Shown here in pieces: positions 1-6,951 of a DNA stretch of 23,681 bases (positions are counted from its first letter, which is position 1; the number at the start of each line of letters is the position of its first letter). The notes under the pieces are model-generated. The model made no database searches, was not told where the DNA came from, and was given only the letters and a program-made list of their open reading frames with translations. The position numbers and the translations under genes were made by a program. Source of the stretch: DASZHJ01 sp035581425 (GTDB taxonomy: Bacteria > Pseudomonadota > Alphaproteobacteria > ATCC43930 > CGMCC-115725); assembly GCA_035581425.1 (NCBI GenBank), contig DATJVP010000033.1:1-23681 (forward strand), read 5' to 3'.

Positions 1-94
1 GCGCGTAGTCCCGGCGGAAGCGCTCCTCCTCGCTGGCGGCGCTCTCGGCCGACTCCTGCAGCGCGTCGAGGAACGAAACCGGCCCCGGCGTCAT
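1..94 (-). CDS. N-terminal fragment of an unidentified protein, cut by window edge
   Basis: An open frame starts with ATG at 94-92 and stays open to the left edge, giving 31 codons (MTPGPVSFLDALQESAESAA, then an acidic/arginine stretch ending near RRDYA). I do not recognise the family; what is visible looks like a charged, probably helical N-terminus. The ATG overlaps the UGA stop of the selB frame in an ATGA, and no purine-rich Shine-Dalgarno sequence precedes it, because the upstream bases are the CCA end of tRNA-Sec and a CGCGGGCGCGCG run. This layout is typical of translational coupling in an operon, which would make it the last visible member of the fdh-sel operon. Only 94 bases are seen, so it could still be a chance frame. 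Confidence 0.5.
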   Translation of the reverse strand, partial: MTPGPVSFLDALQESAESAASEEERFRRDYA

Positions 95-2169
95 CGCGCG
101 CGCCCGCGATGTGGCGGAAGAGAGTGGGAGTCGAACCCACCAGGAACCGTCTCGCGACCCCTCCCGGATTTGAAGTCCGGACGCCCCACCGGGGACGATT
201 CTCTTCCAGCGCTCGAATGAACAGCCGTCGGCGGCTCGTCCGCGGGCCGTCGGAACAAATCCAGGCGGTATGCGTTCATCCGCCGCAAGTCGCCGCGACG
301 CAGGGTCACACCGTGGCGATCGAAGAACTCGAGTATCTGAATTGCGACCCTGCGGCCGTTGTCCAGGCGGTCGCGGAATTGCGCCGCGCCGAATTGGCCG
401 TCGGCCGCCTTCGCCGCGAGATCCTGACCGACCGCCACCATCTCCGCGACCGTGCCGCGCAGGAAGAAATGATCTTGCGCGACCTCGTCGACCTTGCCCA
501 TGCGCCCGAGAAGCTTCAGCACGCGCCGCACCCCCACCTCGGGCGCGTGCAAGTGGCTCGCGATGTCGCGGACGCGCGGGGGGCGGAAACGCTCGCCACC
601 GCCGAGCGTCGGCCGGATCTTGCGCCAGAGCTCCTCGTCCTGCGGTGTGAGGCGCACGCTGTGCCCAGCAAGCCGCACCCAGGCACCGTCGAGCCCCACC
701 TCGCCCGCCCGCGCCATGCCCTGCAGCGCCGCGAGGAAGGCCGGCGCGGGAAGACGCGGCTCGATCTGCAGCCGCAGGCGCTCAAGACCGATCCCGGGCA
801 GGTCCGGATTCTCGGCGTGGAACTTCGCAAGCGCGGAAAGCACGCTCTGACGGAGCTGGGTCCAGCTCGCTGCCGTGAGCGCGATGACCTGATCGCCCGC
901 GGTCACGCGCATGAGGCTCTCGCGCGCCGCTATCGCCTCCACCTCCGCGGCCGAGAGTGCACGGTCGCGGGCGAAGCCCGCGATATCGAGGTAGCGCGGC
1001 GGCGCTGCTAACAAGGCCGCAAGTGCCGCGCCGGCATCGGCGCGACCATGGGCCGCGAGCTGTGCCAGGCGCTCGGGCGTTCGGCGCTTGCGCGCGGGCG
1101 CGCGGAGGTCGAGGAACCCTCCGCCGCCGACCGTGCGCTGCGCGGAGGTATCGCGCAGGATAAAACGATCGCCCGCCGCCGTGGCGATCGGTTGCTCCAG
1201 CACAAGCTGTACGAGCCCCTCCTCGCCCGCCGCGATCGGTCGATCCTGGAGCAGGGCGACGCGAGCGCCCACTTCCACAGCCGCGCTGTGGAGCCGAACA
1301 GGCATCCACTGCGCGACCGGCCGCGGCTCCGAGGCGAGGACACGGAGCGTCGCGTCGATTCGCTCCGAGGGGGCGTGGAGATCTCCGTCGAGGACAACGT
1401 GGCCGCGAAGGATTGCCTGCTTCTCGACGCCGTCTCCGACGAGGTTGAGGGCGCAGCGCTGGCCTGCCTGCCCGCGCTCGGCCGGACGGTTCTGCGTATG
1501 GATAGAGCGCACGCGCGCGGCAAGGCCCGAAGGACTTACGACGACGCGATCGCCAACCGCGACCGCACCCGAAAGCACCGTGCCTGTCACCACCGTCCCC
1601 GCGCCCGCGAGCGTGAAGCAGCGGTCGACCGCAAGGCGAAAGCGTCCCCGCGCCGCCCGCATTCCGAAGGTTCGCGCCGCGTCGAAGAGGTGCGCACGCA
1701 ACGCCTCGATCCTCTCGCCTGTCACTGGCGAGACAGGAATCGCTTCCGCGCATGCGAGCGCGGTCGGCTGCAGCAAGGATGCGACCTCGGCCGCGACTTC
1801 CGCGCGACGCTCCCCTGAGGCCAGATCGCACTTGGTGAGCGCGACGAGGCCCTGGGAGATGCCGAGGAGGTCGACGATGGCGATATGCTCGCGCGTCTGC
1901 GGCATGATGCCATCGTCGCAGGCGACGACCAAGAGCACGTAATCGATCCCCGTGGCACCCGCGAGCATGTTGTGCACGAAGCGCTCGTGTCCGGGCACGT
2001 CGATGAAGCCTAGGACTTGATCGTCCGGCGTCGGAAGATAGGCGAAGCCGAGATCAATGGTGATGCCGCGCGCCTTCTCCTCCTTGAGACGGTCGGTGTC
2101 TACGCCCGTCAGCGCCCGCACCAGCGCGGTCTTGCCGTGATCGATATGGCCGGCAGTTCCGACGATCAC
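91..2169 (-). CDS. selB: Selenocysteine-specific translation elongation factor SelB
   Basis: SelB carries Sec-tRNA-Sec to the ribosome at UGA codons by binding the SECIS hairpin. The N-terminal GTPase shows the P-loop GTAGHIDHGKT (residues 4-14), the switch segment RGITIDLG, DVPGH (57-61) and TKCD (112-115). EF-Tu-like beta-barrel domains follow, then C-terminal winged-helix domains that in the family bind SECIS RNA (around 480-640). The start is GTG at 2169, overlapping the upstream TGA as GTGA. The normal C-terminus should end near residue 640-655, but no stop codon appears there. The frame runs exactly in phase through all 96 nt of tRNA-Sec (residues 655-686, beginning GRESSPVGRP), adds six residues and stops at TGA 93-91. 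The total is 692 residues, longer than E. coli SelB (about 614). The function is certain; whether the tRNA-encoded tail is made is inference. Confidence 0.96.
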   Translation of the reverse strand: MIVGTAGHIDHGKTALVRALTGVDTDRLKEEKARGITIDLGFAYLPTPDDQVLGFIDVPGHERFVHNMLAGATGIDYVLLVVACDDGIMPQTREHIAIVDLLGISQGLVALTKCDLASGERRAEVAAEVASLLQPTALACAEAIPVSPVTGERIEALRAHLFDAARTFGMRAARGRFRLAVDRCFTLAGAGTVVTGTVLSGAVAVGDRVVVSPSGLAARVRSIHTQNRPAERGQAGQRCALNLVGDGVEKQAILRGHVVLDGDLHAPSERIDATLRVLASEPRPVAQWMPVRLHSAAVEVGARVALLQDRPIAAGEEGLVQLVLEQPIATAAGDRFILRDTSAQRTVGGGGFLDLRAPARKRRTPERLAQLAAHGRADAGAALAALLAAPPRYLDIAGFARDRALSAAEVEAIAARESLMRVTAGDQVIALTAASWTQLRQSVLSALAKFHAENPDLPGIGLERLRLQIEPRLPAPAFLAALQGMARAGEVGLDGAWVRLAGHSVRLTPQDEELWRKIRPTLGGGERFRPPRVRDIASHLHAPEVGVRRVLKLLGRMGKVDEVAQDHFFLRGTVAEMVAVGQDLAAKAADGQFGAAQFRDRLDNGRRVAIQILEFFDRHGVTLRRGDLRRMNAYRLDLFRRPADEPPTAVHSSAGRESSPVGRPDFKSGRGRETVPGGFDSHSLPPHRGRAR
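112..207 (-). tRNA. selC: tRNA-Sec (selenocysteine tRNA, anticodon UCA)
   Basis: Read on the minus strand, the gene shows the hallmarks of bacterial tRNA-Sec. There is an 8-bp acceptor stem (GGAAGAGA pairing with TCTCTTCC), discriminator G and an encoded CCA end. The D stem has 6 bp (CGTCCC/GGGGCG, one T-G wobble) with a short CGGT loop. The anticodon arm is CCGGA-CTTCAAA-TCCGG, with UCA at 173-171. A long variable arm and a 5-bp T stem (GTGGG/CCCAC) around TTCGACT follow, giving the 8+5 acceptor/T architecture. It decodes UGA as Sec after serylation and conversion by SelA. The gene lies wholly within the selB reading frame and is read from the same strand. I could not find a convincing promoter of its own just upstream, so it may be cut from the operon mRNA by RNase P. 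Confidence 0.97.
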
Positions 2170-2957
2170 AATGCGGCCTCCCCGAGCTTCGCCGCCGCGC
2201 GACGCCCGGCAGCCGCGACATCCTCAGCGCTTAGCGCCTTGAGCGCGGGACCGATGAAGGGCTCCGCGAGTTGGCTCCCAGCCGCGCGCGCGCGGAGCAG
2301 CCAAGCGAGCGCCTCGACACCGTCGCGCGCTACCCCCGCGCCGAGAAAATGCGCCGCCCCCAGCATCGCCTGCCCGTCGGCGTCGCCGAGCAGCGCCGCC
2401 TTTCGCCACCAATGCGCGGCAGCGCCGGGGTCGCGCCCGACGCCGAGGGCGTTGTGATGGATCATGCCGAGCCGAGTCATCGCCGCGGCAATTCCGAGCT
2501 CCGCCGCCGCGAGCGCCCAACGCCGCGCCTCAGCGTGGTCGGTCGGCATCACCTCGCCTTCGAGCAGCATCCAGCTCAGCATGTCCATCGCGGGCGCGTC
2601 GCCCGCCTCGGCCGCGGCGCGGTAGAGCTTGGCGGCGCGGGCGTAATCCTGCGTCACCCCGTCGCCGCGGAAATAGAGCGCTGCAAGATTGCGCCGACCA
2701 ATGGCGTCGCCGCCTTCGGCCGCGAGTGTCAGCCATTTGACCGCGAGCGCGACGTCGCGCTCAACGCCAAGCCCCTCGGCGAGGCAGGCGCCAATGTTGC
2801 TCTGCGCCCGCGCCACGCCTGCATGCGCGAGCGGACCCCAGATCGTGAGTGCCGAGGCGTAATCGCCGCGCTCGACGGCCTCGAGCGCCGCGGCCAGGCG
2901 TTCGCCGATGGCGGGCGCGGCGGTGGGACGGCGGGCGAGACGGTCAAGCCAACCCAT
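2166..2957 (-). CDS. Sel1-repeat (TPR-like) protein inside the sel operon
   Basis: A 263-residue alpha-helical solenoid of about five Sel1-like repeats (roughly residues 50-229). Repeating units have the form A-x-x-N/M-L/I-A-x-L/M-x-x-x-G-x-G-V-x-x-D-x-x-x-A-x-x-W/L; good examples are GACLAEGLGVERD, AALYFRGDGVTQD, LGMIHHNALGVGRD and LGAAHFLGAGVARD. It has no signal peptide or membrane segment, so it is probably cytoplasmic. Sel1 repeats are protein-interaction scaffolds; the partner is unknown. I chose ATG 2957 (MGWLDRLARRP), which overlaps the end of selA by 14 nt. The stop overlaps the selB GTG by 4 nt, so translation is probably coupled on both sides. Its place between selA and selB suggests a role in selenocysteine synthesis, delivery or FDH maturation, but that is inference from position only. 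Confidence 0.85.
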   Translation of the reverse strand: MGWLDRLARRPTAAPAIGERLAAALEAVERGDYASALTIWGPLAHAGVARAQSNIGACLAEGLGVERDVALAVKWLTLAAEGGDAIGRRNLAALYFRGDGVTQDYARAAKLYRAAAEAGDAPAMDMLSWMLLEGEVMPTDHAEARRWALAAAELGIAAAMTRLGMIHHNALGVGRDPGAAAHWWRKAALLGDADGQAMLGAAHFLGAGVARDGVEALAWLLRARAAGSQLAEPFIGPALKALSAEDVAAAGRRAAAKLGEAAL

Positions 2958-4401
2958 GCGCAGCCTCCGCTGGCTTAAGCTCGGCAAGCGCCGCCGTGAA
3001 TTCCGCCTCGTCCTCGAGGCAGCGGAGATCGAGCAGCAGCGCGCCCTCGGAGATACGGCCGACGATCGGCGTCGGCAAGGCGCGGAGCCTGTCGGCGAGC
3101 ACGCCGAGCATGCGTCCACTTTCGCGCGCGGATTTCGGACGGATCGCGAGGGCAGCGCTCGCGATGGTGTCGAGCGGCAGCGCGCCCGAGCCGATCTGGC
3201 TGGAGCAGGAGATAGTCTCGACGAGGAAGCTGGGCCCGACGGCCTCCGCGACTTGCGGCAGGAGGCGACGCGCCTGCGCCGCTACCTCGGCGGCGGGACG
3301 CGCGAGCAAACGAAGCGTCGGCAGGAGTTCCGCTAGCCGGTCGGGATCGCGGTAGAGGCGCAGCGTCGCCTCCAGCGCTGCAAGCCTAATCTTGTCGAGC
3401 CGGAGCGCGCGCTTCAGGGGATTGCGGTTGAGGCGCGCGATCAGCTCCTTTCGCCCGACGATGAACCCCGCTTGCGGCCCGCCCAGGAGCTTGTCTCCGG
3501 AGAATGTTACGAGATCGGCACCCTCCGCCACCGCCTCCGCGACGGTGGGCTCGTGCGCGAGCCCCCAGCGCCCGAGATCGACGAGAGTTCCGGAGCCGAG
3601 ATCGTGCAGGAAGGGTACGGCGCGCTCGCGTGCGAGTGCGGCTAGTGCTGCCGGCTTCACCTCGGCAGTGAAGCCCTGGATGCGGTAATTCGAGGTATGC
3701 ACCTTCATGACGAGCCCCGTCTTGGGCCCGATCGCGCCGGCATAATCCCTGGCGTGCGTGCGATTGGTGGTGCCGACCTCGAGTAAGCGCGCACCCGCGC
3801 GCGCCATGATCTCGGGCATGCGGAAGGCGCCGCCAATCTCGATGAGCTCGCCGCGCGAGACCACCGCCTCACGGCCTTTGGAGAGGGTGTTGAGCGCGAG
3901 TAGCACCGCCGCGGCATTGTTATTGACGACCGTCGCATCCTCGGCGCCCGTGAGCTCGCAGAGAAGGCCGCGTACTACGTCGTCGCGATCGCCGCGCCTC
4001 CCGCCGCCGAGATCGAACTCAAGGGCGACAGCGCGGCGCATCGCCGTCGTTGCAGCCTCGATCGCCGCCTCCGCGAGAACCGCGCGGCCCAGATTGGTGT
4101 GGAGCACCGTCCCCGTGAGATTGATGACGGGACGGAGATGCGACCGCGACTCCTTGGCAAGGCGCGCAAGTGCCGCCGCGGCGAGATCGGAAGGCGCAGG
4201 CGGTGCCGAGGCACTCACGCGCACGCTCTTGCGTGCCTCCGCGAGAACCGCGCGCACCGCCGCAACCGCCGCACCGCGGCCGTATCGGGCGATTGCTCCG
4301 GCGATCCCCGGGAGACGGAGCATCTCGTCGACAGATGGCAACGCGCGCAGCTGTACCGGCGACTGGGCGGAAGCCTGGCGGTCGGCTCTGGGCAACCTCA
4401 A
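2944..4401 (-). CDS. selA: L-seryl-tRNA(Sec) selenium transferase SelA
   Basis: SelA is a PLP enzyme that converts Ser-tRNA-Sec to Sec-tRNA-Sec using selenophosphate. Diagnostic blocks are RPVINLTGTVLHTNLGRA (about 90-107), the NNNAAAVLL segment, SRGELIEIGGAFR, EVGTTNRTH, MKVHTSNY and the PLP-lysine block FSGDKLLGGPQAG with K304 (K295 in E. coli). The C-terminus ends near IVGRISEGALLLDLRCLEDE. With the start used here the protein has 485 residues, close to E. coli's 463. The frame is open further upstream without SelA-like sequence. The best start is a TTG at 4401 that overlaps the fdhE stop as TTGA, preceded by GGGG; another TTG lies two codons later. The N-terminal LPSVDEMLRLP is the usual SelA beginning. 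The last 14 nt overlap the Sel1-repeat gene. Confidence 0.96.
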   Translation of the reverse strand: MRLPRADRQASAQSPVQLRALPSVDEMLRLPGIAGAIARYGRGAAVAAVRAVLAEARKSVRVSASAPPAPSDLAAAALARLAKESRSHLRPVINLTGTVLHTNLGRAVLAEAAIEAATTAMRRAVALEFDLGGGRRGDRDDVVRGLLCELTGAEDATVVNNNAAAVLLALNTLSKGREAVVSRGELIEIGGAFRMPEIMARAGARLLEVGTTNRTHARDYAGAIGPKTGLVMKVHTSNYRIQGFTAEVKPAALAALARERAVPFLHDLGSGTLVDLGRWGLAHEPTVAEAVAEGADLVTFSGDKLLGGPQAGFIVGRKELIARLNRNPLKRALRLDKIRLAALEATLRLYRDPDRLAELLPTLRLLARPAAEVAAQARRLLPQVAEAVGPSFLVETISCSSQIGSGALPLDTIASAALAIRPKSARESGRMLGVLADRLRALPTPIVGRISEGALLLDLRCLEDEAEFTAALAELKPAEAAHGLA

Positions 4402-5315
4402 TACCCCAGCAAATACGGATTGAAGGCGCCGCGGCGGAATCCCGCGTCGCGCACCAGCAGATCGAGTGCCAGCGTCGCCACGTCGTCGGCGACGGGTTCG
4501 AGCGCAGCCTCGTTCTGCTGCTGCAGGATCTTCACGTAGCCCCGGCATCTCTCGCAGGTCTCCGCCTTCACGTGGCCGGTGCCACCAGCGATCTCCCGAT
4601 AGGAGATGCCCTCGGTCGAGCCACAGAGCACGCATTTGATGCGCACGTAGTTCCAGAGCGTCGCGCAGAGCGAGCAGGCGCAGAAGCGCGTGCCGTGCGC
4701 GTTCTGCCAGCCCACGACGAGGGAGGCCACGGGCGGGCCGCCGCAGACCGGACAGGCGCCATCGGCGACGGGCACCAGAGAATTGGCGTCGAGCGGCGCC
4801 GCCAGGCGCGCGAAGTGCACCTGCAGCGCCGCGGCGACGAAGGTGTGCTCCGCGAGTTCCGCCATCGGGATCGATTCCGCGAGCACGTCGCGCATCATCG
4901 CGTCGCGGGCGGCCTCCTCGAGCCAGGTAAGGCGGTCGAGCGCGGCACGAGCCATTTCCGGCATTGGGACCGCGCGCGAGAGGTCGAGGAGGCGCTCGAG
5001 CGTCGAACGGAAGGCCGCATCCGGCGCAAAGCGTGCGCGGTCGAGCGGCGGCATCACGAAATGTCGCGCGCGCTCGCGCACGTCCTCGGGCGGAAGCTCC
5101 GGCTCGGGCAGGCCCTCCTGTACTCGGTGCTGCGCCGAGGCGATGCCCGCAAGGAGCGTCAGATAGGCGCCGAGCTCGTGCGTCCGCGCGAGGTCGCGCA
5201 GGCGCTCGGCACGATGGACAAAGAGCGTCCTCGGATCCGGCAGTACGGCGAAAGGCGGTCTCGCCTCCTCGCCGATGGGTATGCCGCTATGGTGCGGCGC
5301 GCCAATCCCGCTCAT
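4398..5315 (-). CDS. fdhE: Formate dehydrogenase accessory protein FdhE
   Basis: FdhE is a cytoplasmic rubredoxin-like protein required to make active respiratory formate dehydrogenase, thought to act on the catalytic subunit before Tat export. The 305-residue length matches E. coli FdhE (309). The C-terminal half holds four CxxC pairs, C188/C191, C214/C217, C228/C231 and C254/C257, in the family contexts CPVCGGPPVASL, CSLCATLWNYVRIKCVLCG and CERCRGYVK. The N-terminal half is helical with no recognisable motif. ATG 5315 is preceded by GAGG at a suitable distance. It lies 70 nt after the FDH gamma gene, and its TGA overlaps the selA TTG start by 4 nt. A gene for FdhD, the sulfur-transfer partner, is not in this window. 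Confidence 0.96.
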   Translation of the reverse strand: MSGIGAPHHSGIPIGEEARPPFAVLPDPRTLFVHRAERLRDLARTHELGAYLTLLAGIASAQHRVQEGLPEPELPPEDVRERARHFVMPPLDRARFAPDAAFRSTLERLLDLSRAVPMPEMARAALDRLTWLEEAARDAMMRDVLAESIPMAELAEHTFVAAALQVHFARLAAPLDANSLVPVADGACPVCGGPPVASLVVGWQNAHGTRFCACSLCATLWNYVRIKCVLCGSTEGISYREIAGGTGHVKAETCERCRGYVKILQQQNEAALEPVADDVATLALDLLVRDAGFRRGAFNPYLLGY

Positions 5316-5385
5316 CGTTAATCCTCACGAACCGCACGGGCCACGCGAGCATCGACGGAGAATGCCGTGCCTCAGGCGGGAATTG

Positions 5386-6033
5386 TTATTCCTTGGGCCC
5401 GCCGCTGACAAGCTCCCTGAGCCACTTGCGGTGGTGGCGCCACGCCCAACCGCCGGTTACGGAACCCTGCGTCATCCCGCGGATGCTGCCGCGGACCCAG
5501 ATCGCCGCATACACATGGACGATCCAGACGCAGATGATCGTCACCGCGGCAATCGAGTGGAACAGCACGCCGAGGCGCTTTTGATCGAGCGTCGTATAGG
5601 CGGAGAAATACTGATCCCAGATCACGAGCCCGGTCGCGATCAGTACCACGATGAGAATCGACATGAGCCAGAAGACGAGCTTCTGGCCGGCATTGTACTT
5701 GCCGACTTCCGGAAGATTCTCCTCGTGCCCGCCGAGCACGTCACGGACCTTCGAGAGCCAGATATTGTCGGTATGGTCCCAGAGATTGGCACGAAAGAAC
5801 CGGAAGAAGAGCCCGCAGAAGCTGAAGAACAGCACCACGCCGATCCAGGGATGGATCGCGCGGGTGCTTTCGCCTCCCCCGAAGAGCCCGGTCAGGAAGA
5901 AGAGGCTGGGGTGAAAGAGCGAGAGGCCCGAGAGCGCGAGCAGCACCAAGCTGATCGCGGTGATCCAGTGATTAACCCGCGCGCTCGCGGTATAGCGGGT
6001 GACGGTGATCGGCTCCCTCTGCGGTACGGCCAT
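5386..6033 (-). CDS. fdoI: Formate dehydrogenase gamma subunit, cytochrome b556 type
   Basis: This is the membrane subunit that passes electrons from the beta subunit to the quinone pool through two b haems. The 215-residue protein has four hydrophobic segments (about 24-45, 60-80, 117-140 and 157-180). Histidines H22, H61, H159 and H173 correspond, with a constant offset of +4, to the haem-ligand histidines 18, 57, 155 and 169 that I recall for E. coli FdnI. The start ATG at 6033 overlaps the beta stop in TGATG, so translation is coupled. Flanking motifs RVNHW, HPWIG and LFHSIAAV are typical of the family. It belongs to the alpha-beta-gamma FDH-N/O complex. The symbol could equally be fdnI or fdhC by convention; the function is clear. 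Confidence 0.95.
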   Translation of the reverse strand: MAVPQREPITVTRYTASARVNHWITAISLVLLALSGLSLFHPSLFFLTGLFGGGESTRAIHPWIGVVLFFSFCGLFFRFFRANLWDHTDNIWLSKVRDVLGGHEENLPEVGKYNAGQKLVFWLMSILIVVLIATGLVIWDQYFSAYTTLDQKRLGVLFHSIAAVTIICVWIVHVYAAIWVRGSIRGMTQGSVTGGWAWRHHRKWLRELVSGGPKE

Positions 6034-6932
6034 CAGGAGCGGCCCTCCTTGAGGCGCTTGGCGTTCTCCTCGTCCTGCGGGGAGACACGATTGGCGCCGG
6101 CGGCGATGTGATGTAGCACGCCGACCGCGCCGAAGATCGCGATCGCCGCGAGGCCCGCGTATTTCGTGACGCCTTTCCAGATCTCTACCACCGGGCTGAT
6201 CTTGGGATCGCGCGGAAGATTCGAGTAGAGTTCGGGTCTGTCCGCGTGGTGCAGCACATAGATCACATGCGTGCCGCCGACGCCGGGCGGGTCGTAGACG
6301 CCGGCGTTCTTGTAGCCGCGCGATTTCAGATCCTCGATCCGCAGCGCCGCATCCTTCAGCATCTGCTCCTTCGTGCCGAAGGTGATGGCGCGGGTAGGGC
6401 AGGCCTTGGCGCAGGCCGGCCCCTGACCCACCGCCACGCGATCGGAGCAGAGCGTGCACTTGTAGGCCTTCTGGTCGACCTGAGAAATGCGGGGAATGTT
6501 GAAGGGGCAGCCCTTGATGCAGTAGCCGCAGCCGATGCAGTTCTCGTGCACGAAATCGACAATACCGTTCGAGTACTGCACGATGGCACCCGGCGATGGG
6601 CAGGCCTTGAGGCAGCCGGGATCGGCGCAGTGCATGCAACCGTCCTTGCGGATCAGCCACTCCAGGTTCTGCGTCTCTGGATTGACCCACTCCGTAAAGC
6701 GCATCAGCGTGAAGCTGTTGGCCGTGAGATCGTGCGGGTTCTGGTAGCTGCCGGTGTTGACGCCGACCGCCTCGCGCCGGTCGTTCCACTCGAGGCAGGC
6801 GACCTGGCAAGCCTTGCAGCCGATGCATTTGGAGACGTCGATCATCTTCGCCACTTCCGGCAGCTTGTTCGCCGGAGGCGTGACGGAGGATGCGGAGCGG
6901 CGGATCAGGTCTTGGGGCGAGAGATCGGCCAT
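6033..6932 (-). CDS. fdoH: Formate dehydrogenase beta subunit, four [4Fe-4S] ferredoxin-like
   Basis: This periplasm-facing electron-transfer subunit has four cysteine clusters: CIGCKACQVAC (36-46), CMHCADPGCLKAC (99-111), CIGCGYCIKGC (132-142) and CTLC...CAKAC (159-178). It aligns well with E. coli FdnH/FdoH, including LEWLIRKDGCMHC, GGTHVIYVLHHAD and a single C-terminal membrane helix (about 258-278) that anchors it near the gamma subunit. There is no signal peptide, as expected, because beta is exported together with Tat-bearing alpha. The start ATG 6932 (MADLSPQDLIRRSAS) follows a strong GGGGAGGG site; the open frame extends upstream but without family similarity. It begins 19 nt after the alpha stop and overlaps gamma by 1 nt. 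It is 299 residues long. Confidence 0.97.
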   Translation of the reverse strand: MADLSPQDLIRRSASSVTPPANKLPEVAKMIDVSKCIGCKACQVACLEWNDRREAVGVNTGSYQNPHDLTANSFTLMRFTEWVNPETQNLEWLIRKDGCMHCADPGCLKACPSPGAIVQYSNGIVDFVHENCIGCGYCIKGCPFNIPRISQVDQKAYKCTLCSDRVAVGQGPACAKACPTRAITFGTKEQMLKDAALRIEDLKSRGYKNAGVYDPPGVGGTHVIYVLHHADRPELYSNLPRDPKISPVVEIWKGVTKYAGLAAIAIFGAVGVLHHIAAGANRVSPQDEENAKRLKEGRS

Positions 6933-6951
6933 TGCGTGTCCCTCCCCTCGC

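Noticed and set aside
109..1011. Plus-strand 300-codon open frame overlapping tRNA-Sec and selB
   Set aside because: It lies antisense to clearly recognisable selB and tRNA-Sec; its translation is Arg/Ala-rich with no family features, an artefact of high GC.
5316..5385. Terminator or separate promoter between FDH gamma and fdhE
   Set aside because: The 70 nt show no GC hairpin followed by a U run and no -35/-10 pair; the genes are most likely co-transcribed.
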